A stretch of DNA of 64,000 nucleotides. Origin: Rhizobium lusitanum (GTDB taxonomy: Bacteria; Pseudomonadota; Alphaproteobacteria; Rhizobiales; Rhizobiaceae). The translations under genes and the position numbers were made by a program. The number at the start of each line of letters is the position of its first letter. The stretch's first letter is position 1. The DNA lies in NCBI RefSeq assembly GCF_014189535.1, contig NZ_CP050307.1, positions 2,108,001-2,172,000 of the forward strand, given 5' to 3'. This document shows positions 1 to 9,459 of this stretch, piece by piece. The notes beneath the pieces are model-generated. The model was given only the letters and a program-made list of their open reading frames with translations. It ran no database searches and was not told the origin of the DNA.

Positions 1-15
1 CATCAGGAGACAGAC

Positions 16-1461
16 ATGCATATTTCCCTTCTCATCAACGGTATGGATCGAGCCGCCGCCAGCGGCCGAACCTATGACCGTATGGATCCCTTCACCGAAG
101 AGCTTGCAACCCGCGCGCCGGCGGCCGGTCTCGATGATGTCACGGCAGCGATCGACGCTGCATCGGCCGCTTTTCCCACATGGTCGAAGACCGGACCCAG
201 CCAGCGCCGCGCGATCCTGATGAAGGCCGCCGATATCATGGATTCCAAGGTCGGCGAATTCACCCGGCTGATGATCGAGGAGACGGGAGCCACCGCCCCC
301 TGGGCCGGCTTCAATGTGATGCTCGCCGCCAAAATCCTGCGCGAAGCCGGCGCGATGACGACGCAGATTTCCGGCGAGATCATTCCCTCGGACAAGCCCG
401 GTACGCTCGCCATGGGCGTTCGCCAGGCGGCTGGCGTCTGCCTTGCAATCGCCCCCTGGAACGCCCCCGTCATCCTCGGCACCCGCGCCGTCGCCATGCC
501 GATTGCCTGCGGTAACACGGTGATCTTCAAGGCATCCGAACAATGCCCGGGCACACATCGGCTGATCGCGACGGCGCTCGTTGAAGCGGGCCTGCCGGCA
601 GGGGTCATCAATGTCATCACCAATGCGCCTGAAGACGCGCCGCAGATCGTGGAAGCGCTGATTGCTCATCCGGCCGTGCGTCGCGTCAACTTCACCGGCT
701 CGACCAAGGTCGGCAAGATCATCGCCGAACTCAGCGGCCGGCACCTGAAGCCGGCGCTTCTGGAACTCGGCGGCAAGGCACCGCTTGTCATTCTCGACGA
801 CGCGGATATCGACGGTGCAGTGAATGCGGCGATCTTCGGTGCCTTCATGCATCAGGGCCAGATCTGCATGTCGACGGAACGCATCATCGTCCATCAGGCA
901 ATCGCAGATGAATTCGTCGATAAGCTCGCGGCGCGTGCCGCAAGACTTCCGGCAGGCGATCCGCGCGGCCATGTCGTGCTCGGCTCCCTCATCAGCCTGG
1001 ACGCGGCCAAAAAGATGGAAGCACTGATCGCCGACGCTGAGGCCAAGGGCGCAAAGTTGGTTGCCGGCGGCAAGCGGACCGGCACGGTCGTCGAGGCGAC
1101 CCTTCTCGACCACGTCACGCCTGAAATGCGCGTCTATGCGGAGGAGTCCTTCGGGCCGGTGAAGCCGATCATCCGCGTTGCAGATGAGGACGAGGCGGTG
1201 CGCGTCGCCAATGATACCGAATATGGGCTTTCGTCGGCGGTCTTCAGCCGCGATGTCCAGCGGGCGCTCGCTGTCGCAGCCCGCATCGAGACGGGGATCT
1301 GCCACATCAACGGCCCGACCCTGAACGACGAAGCGCAGATGCCCTTTGGCGGCGTCAAAGGCAGTGGCTACGGCCGCTTCGGCGGCAAGGCAGCCATCGC
1401 CGAATTCACCGACCTGCGCTGGATCACCATCGAAGATTCGGCTCAGCACTATCCATTCTGA
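16..1461 (+). CDS. NAD(P)-dependent aldehyde dehydrogenase (salicylaldehyde/vanillin dehydrogenase-like)
   Basis: This 481-residue protein has the full length and motifs of the aldehyde dehydrogenase superfamily, which oxidises aldehydes to carboxylic acids with NAD(P)+. The general-base glutamate lies in LELGGK (Glu250) and the nucleophilic cysteine in GQICMS (Cys284); the C-terminal MPFGGVKGSGYGRFGG segment is also typical. The ATG at 16 follows a GGAGA-type ribosome binding site at 5-10, so the start is well supported. Substrate cannot be read from the sequence; the closest style is the aromatic aldehyde (vanillin/salicylaldehyde) branch. It is probably the last gene of an operon whose other members lie left of the window, since the next gene has its own iron operator. 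The family call is firm, the substrate is not. Confidence 0.9.
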   Translation: MHISLLINGMDRAAASGRTYDRMDPFTEELATRAPAAGLDDVTAAIDAASAAFPTWSKTGPSQRRAILMKAADIMDSKVGEFTRLMIEETGATAPWAGFNVMLAAKILREAGAMTTQISGEIIPSDKPGTLAMGVRQAAGVCLAIAPWNAPVILGTRAVAMPIACGNTVIFKASEQCPGTHRLIATALVEAGLPAGVINVITNAPEDAPQIVEALIAHPAVRRVNFTGSTKVGKIIAELSGRHLKPALLELGGKAPLVILDDADIDGAVNAAIFGAFMHQGQICMSTERIIVHQAIADEFVDKLAARAARLPAGDPRGHVVLGSLISLDAAKKMEALIADAEAKGAKLVAGGKRTGTVVEATLLDHVTPEMRVYAEESFGPVKPIIRVADEDEAVRVANDTEYGLSSAVFSRDVQRALAVAARIETGICHINGPTLNDEAQMPFGGVKGSGYGRFGGKAAIAEFTDLRWITIEDSAQHYPF

Positions 1462-1683
1462 GAAAACAGGCGGCAGGCACTGATCGATAGATTTTCCTGC
1501 CGCCTATACTCCGCGTTTGAAGACTGCCGACATGGAGCTTGCCAAAACTATCTGGCCCGGCGTTGGTGATGTAGGCGCCGCATGACGCCAGTCCGAGCGT
1601 AGCGCCTATACGTCTGAAATCACTAATGTTCTTAAGTTCTATTGCTATATCTGTATTGCTCCCTCCCCCGGGCCAATTTATCT

Positions 1684-1698
1684 TGACTATATTAATCA
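1684..1698 (+). promoter_or_regulatory. RirA-type iron-responsive operator (IRO) before the TonB receptor
   Basis: The sequence TGACTATATTAATCA fits the TGA-N9-TCA consensus known for RirA-controlled genes of rhizobia. It overlaps a candidate -35 hexamer (TTGACT at 1683-1688) and lies about 75 bp before the GTG start of the TonB-dependent receptor. Two further sites with the same layout stand before the other iron genes of this window (12319 and 36810). Binding by RirA is inferred. Confidence 0.7.
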
Positions 1699-1773
1699 TA
1701 TTATATAGCTCCGCTAGCGTCGCGTGCGGGGATCAATGAACTCGCGTCGGTAACGTATCTAAGGGGGCATAGT

Positions 1774-3906
1774 GTGAATAAGCGTATTGGACTTCTGTCC
1801 GCGCTGATGGCGGGAGTGTGCACTCCCGCGATGGCGCAGACTGCGACCGAGTTGCAGCCCATCATCGTCAAGGCATCGGAGAATCCGACGGCCCTGCCGG
1901 AGGAATATCCGGGCGGGCAGATTGCGAAAGGCGGCCGCGTCGGAATGCTCGGCAACCGCGACGTGATGGACACACCGTTCAGTTCCACGAGCTATACGGC
2001 CACGATAATCGAGAACAAGGGAGCAAGCACCGTCGCGGAGGTGGTTGCGAGCGATCCGTCTGTCAGAAATACCCATGCCGCCGGTGGCATGCTTGACTCC
2101 TTCTATATCCGTGGTTTCCCGGTCAATGAAGGTAATTTCGGCGAAGTCGCCTTCGACGGCGTCTACGGCATTGCGCCGACCTATCGCGTCTTCACCGACT
2201 ATGCGGAGCGGGTGGAGGTGCTCAAGGGGCCAAGCGCCCTGCTTTACGGCATTTCGCCGAACAGCAGCGTCGGCGGCGCGATCAATATCGTGCCCAAGCG
2301 CGCCCCGGACGAGGATCTGACGCGGGTCACCACCGATTATACGTCCGACCTGCAGGGCGGCACGCATCTCGATTTTGCCCGCCGCTTCGGCGAAGAGCGG
2401 CAGTTCGGCATGCGCTTCAATGGCAGCCTGCAGGGCGGGAACACCCCGATCGACGATCAGACTCAGCAAGCCTATGTCGGCTCGCTTGCCCTTGACTACG
2501 AGGGGGAGAACTTTCGCGCCACCGTCGATGTCATCGGTCAGAAGCAGCATTTCGATGCTCCGCAGCGCCCCTTCTTTCCGGTGGCGGGGATCGCCATTCC
2601 TGACGCTCCTGACGGCCGGCTGAATATCCAGGAGCCCTGGGAATGGTCAAGGAGCCGGGATCTCTCCTGGCTGACCCGAGCCGAATATGACGTCAGCGAC
2701 ACGGTGACGATCTTCGGCGCGGTCGGCGGCGGCAGCTCACATGTCGCAAGACTTTTCGGCACGCCAACGCTTCTGAATTCGAACGGCGATGTCAGCGTCA
2801 CACCGCAGAACTTTGTGTTCGACGTCGACAGAATGACGGCCGAAACCGGCGCGCGCGCAAAGTTTGACACCGGCCCTGTCTCGCACGCCGTCACGCTGCA
2901 GGCCACCTACTTGCGGCAGACATTGGATCGTGGTTCCAATTCGGGCACTGCGCAGTTCACCAACATCTATGATCCGGTATTGCGTCCCGAACAGAACGTG
3001 CTGGCGCCGAGAAACGTTGGCAGAGTATCGGAAAGCGTCCTGTCCGGCATTGCCTTGTCGGATACGCTTTCGATCCTCGACGAACGCGTGCAGTTAACGG
3101 TTGGTGGCCGTTGGCAGTCGATCGATTCGAAGAATTTCAACGCAACGACAGGCGTGGTCACCTCGTCTTCCGACGAAACCGCGGTCACGCCGCTCATCGG
3201 CCTCGTGGTCAAGCCATGGGAAAACGTATCGCTCTATGCCAACTATATCGAAGGCCTCGGCGTTGGCGATACCGCGCCGGCAACCGCTGTAAACGCCGGC
3301 GAAACGCTGGCGCCCTATCGAACGAAGCAATACGAGATCGGCGCGAAGTTCGATCTCGGGCGGATTATTCTGAGCACCGCCGTTTTCCAGATCGAGAAGC
3401 CTTTCGGACAGCTTGAAAGCCAGAGCTCCGGCCTGGTCTTCGTGAACGGAGGGGAGCAACGCAATCGCGGCCTGGAGATCAATGTCGCTGGCGAAGTCAC
3501 CGCGGATCTGCGCTTGCTCGGCGGGGTTGCTTTCATCGACGGCGAGCTTACCAAGACCAATAATGCCGCCACGGTCGGAAACACGCCGATCGGCGTCCCC
3601 TCGATTCAGGCAAATCTCGGCGCCGAATGGGATACGCCCTTCGTGGAAGGCCTGACGCTTGCTGCAAACATGATCTACACAGACGAGCAATTCGCCGACA
3701 CTGCCAACAAACAGGAACTCCCTTCCTGGACGAGGTTTGATCTTGGTACGCGCTATGCGACCAAAATCCAGGATCGACCGGTGACCTTCCGCGCCTCCGT
3801 CGAGAACGTCTTCAACAAGGACTACTGGTCAGGCGTTGCAAGCTTCGGCACGATTTCGCAGGGCGCGCCCTTGACCGTCAAGGTGTCGATGACAACCGAT
3901 TTCTGA
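1774..3906 (+). CDS. TonB-dependent ferric-siderophore receptor
   Basis: A 710-residue outer-membrane receptor that would import a ferric siderophore using TonB energy. A signal peptide (about residues 1-22, ending AMA-Q) is followed by a plug domain with PFSSTSYTATII, DPSVRNTHAAGG, FYIRGFPV and VEVLKGPSALLYG, then a long beta-barrel ending in an aromatic residue (TDF). The start is a GTG at 1774, preceded by the purine-rich AAGGGGG at 1760-1766. It converges on the leftward siderophore operon ending at 4062, and both units carry an IRO, so it is the likely cognate receptor for that siderophore. A strong terminator follows. Ligand identity is inferred from position only. Confidence 0.92.
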   Translation: MNKRIGLLSALMAGVCTPAMAQTATELQPIIVKASENPTALPEEYPGGQIAKGGRVGMLGNRDVMDTPFSSTSYTATIIENKGASTVAEVVASDPSVRNTHAAGGMLDSFYIRGFPVNEGNFGEVAFDGVYGIAPTYRVFTDYAERVEVLKGPSALLYGISPNSSVGGAINIVPKRAPDEDLTRVTTDYTSDLQGGTHLDFARRFGEERQFGMRFNGSLQGGNTPIDDQTQQAYVGSLALDYEGENFRATVDVIGQKQHFDAPQRPFFPVAGIAIPDAPDGRLNIQEPWEWSRSRDLSWLTRAEYDVSDTVTIFGAVGGGSSHVARLFGTPTLLNSNGDVSVTPQNFVFDVDRMTAETGARAKFDTGPVSHAVTLQATYLRQTLDRGSNSGTAQFTNIYDPVLRPEQNVLAPRNVGRVSESVLSGIALSDTLSILDERVQLTVGGRWQSIDSKNFNATTGVVTSSSDETAVTPLIGLVVKPWENVSLYANYIEGLGVGDTAPATAVNAGETLAPYRTKQYEIGAKFDLGRIILSTAVFQIEKPFGQLESQSSGLVFVNGGEQRNRGLEINVAGEVTADLRLLGGVAFIDGELTKTNNAATVGNTPIGVPSIQANLGAEWDTPFVEGLTLAANMIYTDEQFADTANKQELPSWTRFDLGTRYATKIQDRPVTFRASVENVFNKDYWSGVASFGTISQGAPLTVKVSMTTDF

Positions 3907-3942
3907 GGAACAGAACTTCCCGGATCGCTGTCTGCAATTGTC

Positions 3943-3983
3943 GGCGCGCCTGCTCATTTATGGCAGGCGCGCCCTTTTGTTTT
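3943..3983 (+). terminator. Rho-independent terminator of the TonB receptor gene
   Basis: A perfect 11-bp GC-rich stem (GGCGCGCCTGC at 3943-3953 pairing with 3963-3973) has a 9-nt loop and is followed directly by a T-rich tract (TTTTGTTTT, 3975-3983). It starts 36 bp after the receptor stop codon. Confidence 0.9.
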
Positions 3984-3997
3984 GTGGACGCTCGACC

Positions 3998-4036
3998 AAA
4001 CAAAAGGCCGACGCAGGACATAGAGCTGCGTCGGCC
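3998..4036 (-). terminator. Rho-independent terminator of the leftward siderophore operon
   Basis: A perfect 10-bp stem (GGCCGACGCA at 4006-4015 with 4027-4036) has an 11-nt loop. Read on the minus strand it is followed by TTTTGTTT (3998-4005). It lies 25 bp beyond the stop codon of the binding-protein gene, back to back with the terminator of the convergent receptor gene. Confidence 0.88.
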
Positions 4037-4061
4037 ATGACACTGTCTGAGAAGCAGGTTC

Positions 4062-5219
4062 TTACGGCGTTTTTGCCGTCAGGCTGACGCTATAACCCGG
4101 CTTGTAGGCAATCGGCAGAAAGCGCCGATGATATTCCGCGAAGGTCGCATCGGGATCAAGATCGGCGAAGAGGTCGGGGTGAAACCATTTCGCCAATTGC
4201 TGAATGGCGACGAATTCATAAGGACTATTGTAGAACTGGTGCCATATGCCGTGGAAATTGCGCGTCTTCTGCGCCTGGGTCCCGGTATAGGCGGGACGTG
4301 TCAGATACCATTCAAGCCTTTTCCGCAGGATCTCCGGATCTGCTCCCGGACCGAGCGGAATCCAGTGACCGCCTGGGGCATAGGCCTGCCAGTCCGAGCT
4401 GGTGACAACGACATGCTGCGGGTCTGAAACGATGACCTGCTCGGGATTGATCTGACCGAACGTCGTCGGCAGAAAGTCGCTGCCGATATTGTGACCACCA
4501 GCCACTTCGACATACCTGCCGAAGTTTTCCGCGCCGAAGGACAGGCAGCAGTCGTCCGAATAGCCGCCGATACGCTCGACGAACACGCGCGGGCGATCAG
4601 GTTTTGCCGTGTCGAGCACGTCGGTGACGCGGGCGACCGCTTGTCGGCGGAAGGCTATGATTTCCTCGGCAAGCTCCTTGCGATCCATGATCTCGCCCAG
4701 CAGGCGGATGGTCCGCTCGGTATTTTCGAGCGGATGGTGGCGGAAGTCGACATAAAGCACCGGAATGCCTAAGGATGCGAGCTTGTCTACATATTGGGCC
4801 TCCTCGTTGGCGCGCATCGCCTCGAGGTTGAGAAGAACGACATCCGGCTTGCGTATGATCGTCGATTCGATGTCGATCAGGCTACCTTCCTGTCCGGTAA
4901 AGGTCGGCAGTTTCGCAAGATCGGGAAAGGCCTCGAGATATTGGGCATAGGTTCCCGGATCGGCCTGGATCAGGTCGTTACGCCAGGCGACGATGCGCGA
5001 AAGCGGGTCCTTGGGCTCCAGTGAGGCGATCAGATAAAGTTGCCGGCCTTCGCCGAGCAGAATGCGCTGGACTGGCGCTTTGAGCGTCACCTTGCGGCCG
5101 GCGATGTCGGTAACGGTGATCGATGACTGTTCTTCCTGCGCCGTTGCCGGTGCATGCCAAAGGATGGGCAGCACGAACAATACCATTGCAGCCCGCCATA
5201 TCGAACTCCGTCTTTTCAC
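4062..5219 (-). CDS. Periplasmic ferric-siderophore binding protein (FepB/FhuD-type)
   Basis: A 385-residue class III periplasmic binding protein with an N-terminal signal peptide (positively charged start, hydrophobic core, APATA-Q cleavage around residue 27). The pattern [16 protein letters not shown] near residues 34-50 followed by VQRILLGEG is typical of iron-complex binding components. It should deliver the ferric siderophore to an inner-membrane ABC importer, which is not encoded here. The GTG start (5217-5219) overlaps the stop of the MFS gene as GTGA, making it the last gene of the operon. Its C-terminal half ([28 protein letters not shown]) resembles that of the binding protein at 32638-33765, so the two are paralogues serving the two siderophores. 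Confidence 0.88.
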   Translation of the reverse strand: MKRRSSIWRAAMVLFVLPILWHAPATAQEEQSSITVTDIAGRKVTLKAPVQRILLGEGRQLYLIASLEPKDPLSRIVAWRNDLIQADPGTYAQYLEAFPDLAKLPTFTGQEGSLIDIESTIIRKPDVVLLNLEAMRANEEAQYVDKLASLGIPVLYVDFRHHPLENTERTIRLLGEIMDRKELAEEIIAFRRQAVARVTDVLDTAKPDRPRVFVERIGGYSDDCCLSFGAENFGRYVEVAGGHNIGSDFLPTTFGQINPEQVIVSDPQHVVVTSSDWQAYAPGGHWIPLGPGADPEILRKRLEWYLTRPAYTGTQAQKTRNFHGIWHQFYNSPYEFVAIQQLAKWFHPDLFADLDPDATFAEYHRRFLPIAYKPGYSVSLTAKTP

Positions 5220-6446
5220 GAATACGCTCCTTCTTCGAATGCCTTGCGTGTCTTAAGCCACAGACCCAGCGCAAGGAAAAGCGACAATGTGTAAAGGGCC
5301 GAAACCAATGGGAAGGCTGCCTTCAATCCCAGGGCCTGCGTTACGGCGACACCAGCAGCGATGCCGGCGATCGAGGCTACCTGCTGGCAGGTCTGGGCAA
5401 GACCGAGAATGGAGCCTTGCCGCTCACTTGGCGTCGCCGCCGAAATCAGGGCGAGCAACACAGGTGTGGTCCCACCGAGAAGCGCGCCCCAGATGAGATA
5501 GACGGCGGAGAACAGAACGATGGATGTCGTCAGGCCCGCTAAAGTGGAAACCAGGGCACAGCTTGCCGAAATGACGATCATCCAGCCGAGAACGACAGTC
5601 CTTGGGCTGCCTTTCAAGAGCCGCGCCCAAAGCGGTGCGCCGATCACGAATCCCAGGGCAAGCAGCCCGTAGCTGAGGCCCGCCATCCAGTGGCGAGCGC
5701 CAAAGACTTGCGTCATGTACAAGGCGAACGGCACCTGTAGCACCATGCGGCTGGCCAGCAGCAAACCGATTAGCCAAAGGAGCCCGGTGACCGAGGGATC
5801 CTTGGCGGGCATGGGTTTATGGGTTTGAGCGTGAGAGACACCGGGTGTTGCAGCCACGCTCGACGGCAATGGCAGCGTTGCCCAGGCAACGACCGCGCAT
5901 AAGGCGCAGACACCCCCAGCCGTAAGATTGATGTCGGAGAAGGAGGCGGCGTCAAGAATAAGGCCGCCGAAGAAGGCTCCGCCGAGCGATCCGACATTGG
6001 TCGCGACCTGCAACCAGGCGAACAATCCGGCGCGGTTACGGCCACCGGTGACCTCCACGCCGTAAGCCTGCGCCGGCGCGATATAGCCTGCGAAGGCGCC
6101 CTGCAGGAATCGCAGAGCGAGGATCGTCCAGACATCCTGAGCGAAGGCGACGAATAACTGCGTGACGGCCAGTCCGGCAAGCGCGCGCACCATCATCAGC
6201 CGATTTCCGTAACGATCGCCCATCCGGCCCCAAAAGGCGCTGGTCAGCGAGATACCGATCATCGGGCAAATGTAGACGCCGATACTTGCAAAGGAAAAGA
6301 CGCTCTCGGAAGAGCTGAGCGTCTCGATCTGGATCGGCCAGAAGGGGACCGCTCATCTCCATGGCTCCCATGGAGATGAACTGCAATGCGAAGAGAAGCA
6401 GGAAGACCGGTCCGAAACTGCGGATCGCAAGAGCGGCATGCTTCAT
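5216..6446 (-). pseudogene. MFS siderophore exporter, interrupted by a one-base frameshift
   Basis: A major facilitator superfamily transporter of about 410 residues, probably exporting the siderophore made by the operon. The N-terminus ([10 protein letters not shown]..., first membrane helix ending MGAMEMSG) is read in one frame and the rest ([14 protein letters not shown]... then [11 protein letters not shown], the loop 2-3 signature) in another. The shift falls in the G run at 6344-6347: removing one G restores a continuous protein. The start ATG (6444-6446) overlaps the stop of the synthetase gene as ATGA, and the stop overlaps the next gene as GTGA, so the operon architecture is intact. 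This may be a sequencing error rather than a dead gene; the downstream open frame is otherwise clean over 348 codons. Confidence 0.8.
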
Positions 6447-8320
6447 TTCGCGGCCACCAACGGATTATCGAGCTGATGCTCGACGCGGTAGTCGCGATAT
6501 CGTTCGAGATGCATCCGCAGGACCGAACGCGTCGGCCAAGGCTTTTCAAGAAAGGCTTGCCGCTCTTCTGTCCAGAACGCATCCGACAGCATGCGGGGCC
6601 TCAAGAGATCGAATGCGGCCTGCGTTTCCTCGCGCAGGATCTGCCACGGATCGTCAATGGTGCAATGCTCCGCGAGGCACAGGGCCATCTCGTGGAGATG
6701 GCAGACGAAGCAGGCATCGATCACGAAGGAGCGCACGAGGCTGATGTCATCATTGAACGTCGTCGGCAGGATGCCCTTGCGGCTGAAAGGCGCCAGCCGA
6801 TAACCGCGTTCTTCGAAAAGCGGCGCAAAGCTGCGTCCATCCCCGAAGTCGCGGATGAGCAGCTTTTGAGGATTGCCCGACGTGTCAAAGAGTATCGTGC
6901 TGTTTTGCTGGTGTGCCTCGAAGGCAATACCGTAGAGAAGATACATAGCAAGTGTCGGTCGAATAACCGTGCGGGCATAGGCTCTGAAAAAGGCGGATGC
7001 CCTCTCTTTCTCCACAACCGAATTCCGGGCAATTAGTTCACAGACGAGCGGCCGCTGAACCAGCGGACTTTCGGCGAGAAGGGCGGCCACGGTCACAGGG
7101 ATGAGGCCGTCCTTGCGGGCAAGTGCATTCACCTCGCGGTAGACGACCGACAGGAACCGGCCCGGATGCTCGTCGCCGGTTTCCGGATCATGCAGAATTG
7201 CGCCGAGCTCCTCCGTGAAAATCTCCAGCGAGCCCTTGAGCAGATCCTCATTCGCAAGGATGTCGCTGACCAAGGTGCTGAGGCGCGGCCCCATGTGGAT
7301 CGACTTCGCCTGCAGCGTTCTCTGCTCGCTGGTCATCCAGATGGCAACCGGTAGCTTGATGAACGGCTGCGGCTCCACAGTATCCGGCAGCATCGTCCGG
7401 AAGGACATGGCGGGGATCGTGATGATATCCGGACCGTCCACATCGAGGATACCCGAGGCGATCTGTGACGCGAACTCACGGCGAACGAAGTTTTCCAGAT
7501 GCCATCCATGGATCGGCATGGGAAGCCAGTCGCTCACCTTCCTTCCCCGGCGCAGAAGACCGTCGCTCCACTGTTCCCACACATCCGGAAACGCGTTTGC
7601 GAACCATTCGGAATAGTCGGCGACATGGGACATCGCCTCGACATAGGCCCAATCCCTGCGCAAGGCGGCAATGCGCAGCGGAACGCGTGCACCGAACTCC
7701 GGTGAAAGAGCACTGATTTCCTCCGCCGACAGTCCGGGCTTGGCTTTCCAGGTGGGGTAGAAGGGATGACCCTCCAGCGAACCCCATTGATCGAGCGCCA
7801 TCGCAACCAGATGCGTCGGCTGGCTTTTCTCGAGATGATCGATGAAGCCACCCGCGCCGCTGCCCGCTATCGCATGGCGAAGCTCGACGCTCCATTCCTC
7901 ACGATAACCGCGCGCCAGCACGTCATTTTTCATGCTGTCTTCCACGTCCCGCAGAAGAACCTCGAAGCCGTCAGGCGCCGACGAGACATCAAGGGCCGGC
8001 GCGATCTCCTTGAGAAGAGCCGCCGGATCGTCCAGTCTTCGGCGAACGCCGTTTTCCTCGATCACCTCGATGACGCCCCGATTGAGCAAGGTGTCCGCCG
8101 GCGCGTGCTGCAGGCGGGTAAAATGCAGCACCCGGCGCGACACCCAAAGCGGCAACCAGGCCTGGTCTCCGTTCTCAGCCCACAGCAGGGCCTTGGCATC
8201 GAGCAGTTTTTCGGCAAAGACGCAGCGAACCAGGCGCCGGATCGCGTTTTGCGAGGCGGCTTCCCAAAGTTGGCTTTCGACGGTTGGACTTTGTGTCTTT
8301 TCGGAAATGGTTTCGCTCAT
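6443..8320 (-). CDS. NIS siderophore synthetase (IucA/IucC family)
   Basis: A 625-residue NRPS-independent siderophore synthetase. This family adenylates a carboxylate (citrate, malate, succinate or alpha-ketoglutarate) and couples it to an amine or alcohol. Recognisable blocks are [15 protein letters not shown] near the first third (ATP/substrate loop), HGWHLENFV, the AMSFRTM and [14 protein letters not shown] region, and the C-terminal AFEAHQQN...RDFGDG...LPTTF segment with the fingers/palm-like domain. It is the only such enzyme in the operon, so the product should contain one enzyme-made amide, unlike staphyloferrin B (three synthetases). The ATG overlaps the stop of the opine dehydrogenase by one base (TGATG). 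Which carboxylate is used is not evident. Confidence 0.93.
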   Translation of the reverse strand: MSETISEKTQSPTVESQLWEAASQNAIRRLVRCVFAEKLLDAKALLWAENGDQAWLPLWVSRRVLHFTRLQHAPADTLLNRGVIEVIEENGVRRRLDDPAALLKEIAPALDVSSAPDGFEVLLRDVEDSMKNDVLARGYREEWSVELRHAIAGSGAGGFIDHLEKSQPTHLVAMALDQWGSLEGHPFYPTWKAKPGLSAEEISALSPEFGARVPLRIAALRRDWAYVEAMSHVADYSEWFANAFPDVWEQWSDGLLRRGRKVSDWLPMPIHGWHLENFVRREFASQIASGILDVDGPDIITIPAMSFRTMLPDTVEPQPFIKLPVAIWMTSEQRTLQAKSIHMGPRLSTLVSDILANEDLLKGSLEIFTEELGAILHDPETGDEHPGRFLSVVYREVNALARKDGLIPVTVAALLAESPLVQRPLVCELIARNSVVEKERASAFFRAYARTVIRPTLAMYLLYGIAFEAHQQNSTILFDTSGNPQKLLIRDFGDGRSFAPLFEERGYRLAPFSRKGILPTTFNDDISLVRSFVIDACFVCHLHEMALCLAEHCTIDDPWQILREETQAAFDLLRPRMLSDAFWTEERQAFLEKPWPTRSVLRMHLERYRDYRVEHQLDNPLVAAK

Positions 8321-9459
8321 CAGGCAACTCCCGGCCAGTTGGTGGGAACATGGGTGTGCGAGGGCTGAGGCAATGCGCCATGATAGTCCCGCGCCCAGGA
8401 ATAGGTTTTCGTGATCGCCGGGATCGGTACGCGCAGGCGCGAAGCCACCTCCACGAGAAGGGCGAGCCCGAAGGCGATATCCTCGTGAAAGGCCCTGCTG
8501 TCGCGGTCGATCAGGTAACCGGCGCCGTGAGGATTGGGTATCAGCGGCGCCAGGATTCCGGCATAGGCTCGATTGGTGCGCAACAGGGAATACATGGTGC
8601 GATCATCCTCGATCTGATCGCCATAAGCCTCGATGAGCTCCTGGCGCAGCGGCTTGACCGAGCTCAGATCGATGCCGAAACGCTCCTGCGCCGCGTTGCG
8701 GATTGCCTGATTTTCGGCGTCACAGGCTTCCAGCAACTCTGCCCCTTCACGCGGGCAATCGCTCCACCAGCATAGCGGCGTCTCGAACGGTTTGTCGTGC
8801 CATGGGGCTTCGGGGCCGAGGAGCCCGTACAAGACGGCGGGATGCATGAGAGCGTTACCCGGCGTCAAGGTGATTTCGAGATAATTGTCGAGCATGGTCA
8901 CGGGCGCTTCGAAAAGCTGTCCGAGCATATGTTGCAGTCGGCTACGGTCGGCCGTGCTTTCGCGCGCATGCAGCGCGGCGAAAAGCTCGGCCTTTGCGCC
9001 GCCCATGCGAACCTGCCTGCCGGCAACCAGCTCGAATGCGGTATGGGGCACGTCTTTCATGCCCCAGATCACCACATTGTCCTGACCGGCAAACGCTTGC
9101 GCAGCCAGCCAGTCGAAGCCGCAGAAGCCGGGAATGGCACCGATATAGACCGGTTTGTCGCGCGGCAGATGCGGTGCGATCCTCGCCAGGAGATCGGAAC
9201 GGAGATGGGCTGGCTGCGTAACCACCACGATATCCGCGTCCTCAAGCGCCCGGTCGGGATCGGTTCCGACATAATCGGGCCGCCCGGAAAGCACCTGGCC
9301 CTCCGGAGTAAGCGCCTGCCATATGTCGTTCCCGGCCGCCCATTGCTCGGCCACCGAAGTGGAGCTGGTCAGCACGGATACCACCGTCTCCGGCCGCTGT
9401 TTGAAGAGGACGGCATTCAGATGGCCGGTGCGACCGGCCCCGCAGATCGTTACTTTCAT
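8320..9459 (-). CDS. Opine dehydrogenase family protein (octopine/nopaline dehydrogenase-like)
   Basis: A 379-residue NAD(P)-dependent dehydrogenase of the opine family, which reductively couples an alpha-keto acid to an amino group to give N-(carboxyalkyl)amino acids. The N-terminus carries a Rossmann motif (GAGRTGHLNAV), and the C-terminal part has the family's NALMHPAVLYG and RDSRAFHEDIAFGL segments with conserved histidines. I take the ATG at 9457-9459 because it forms an ATGA overlap with the preceding gene and starts right at the Rossmann strand (MKVTICGAG); an upstream in-frame ATG at 9540 would add 27 residues lying inside that gene. In staphyloferrin B operons this slot holds SbnB, an ornithine-cyclodeaminase homologue. 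The replacement suggests different chemistry, for example addition of a carboxyethyl group from pyruvate. Confidence 0.88.
   Translation of the reverse strand: MKVTICGAGRTGHLNAVLFKQRPETVVSVLTSSTSVAEQWAAGNDIWQALTPEGQVLSGRPDYVGTDPDRALEDADIVVVTQPAHLRSDLLARIAPHLPRDKPVYIGAIPGFCGFDWLAAQAFAGQDNVVIWGMKDVPHTAFELVAGRQVRMGGAKAELFAALHARESTADRSRLQHMLGQLFEAPVTMLDNYLEITLTPGNALMHPAVLYGLLGPEAPWHDKPFETPLCWWSDCPREGAELLEACDAENQAIRNAAQERFGIDLSSVKPLRQELIEAYGDQIEDDRTMYSLLRTNRAYAGILAPLIPNPHGAGYLIDRDSRAFHEDIAFGLALLVEVASRLRVPIPAITKTYSWARDYHGALPQPSHTHVPTNWPGVA

Noticed and set aside
1424..1699. Minus-strand 91-codon frame between the aldehyde dehydrogenase and the TonB receptor
   Set aside because: It overlaps the 3' end of the dehydrogenase gene and the receptor promoter, has no ribosome binding site and no family match.
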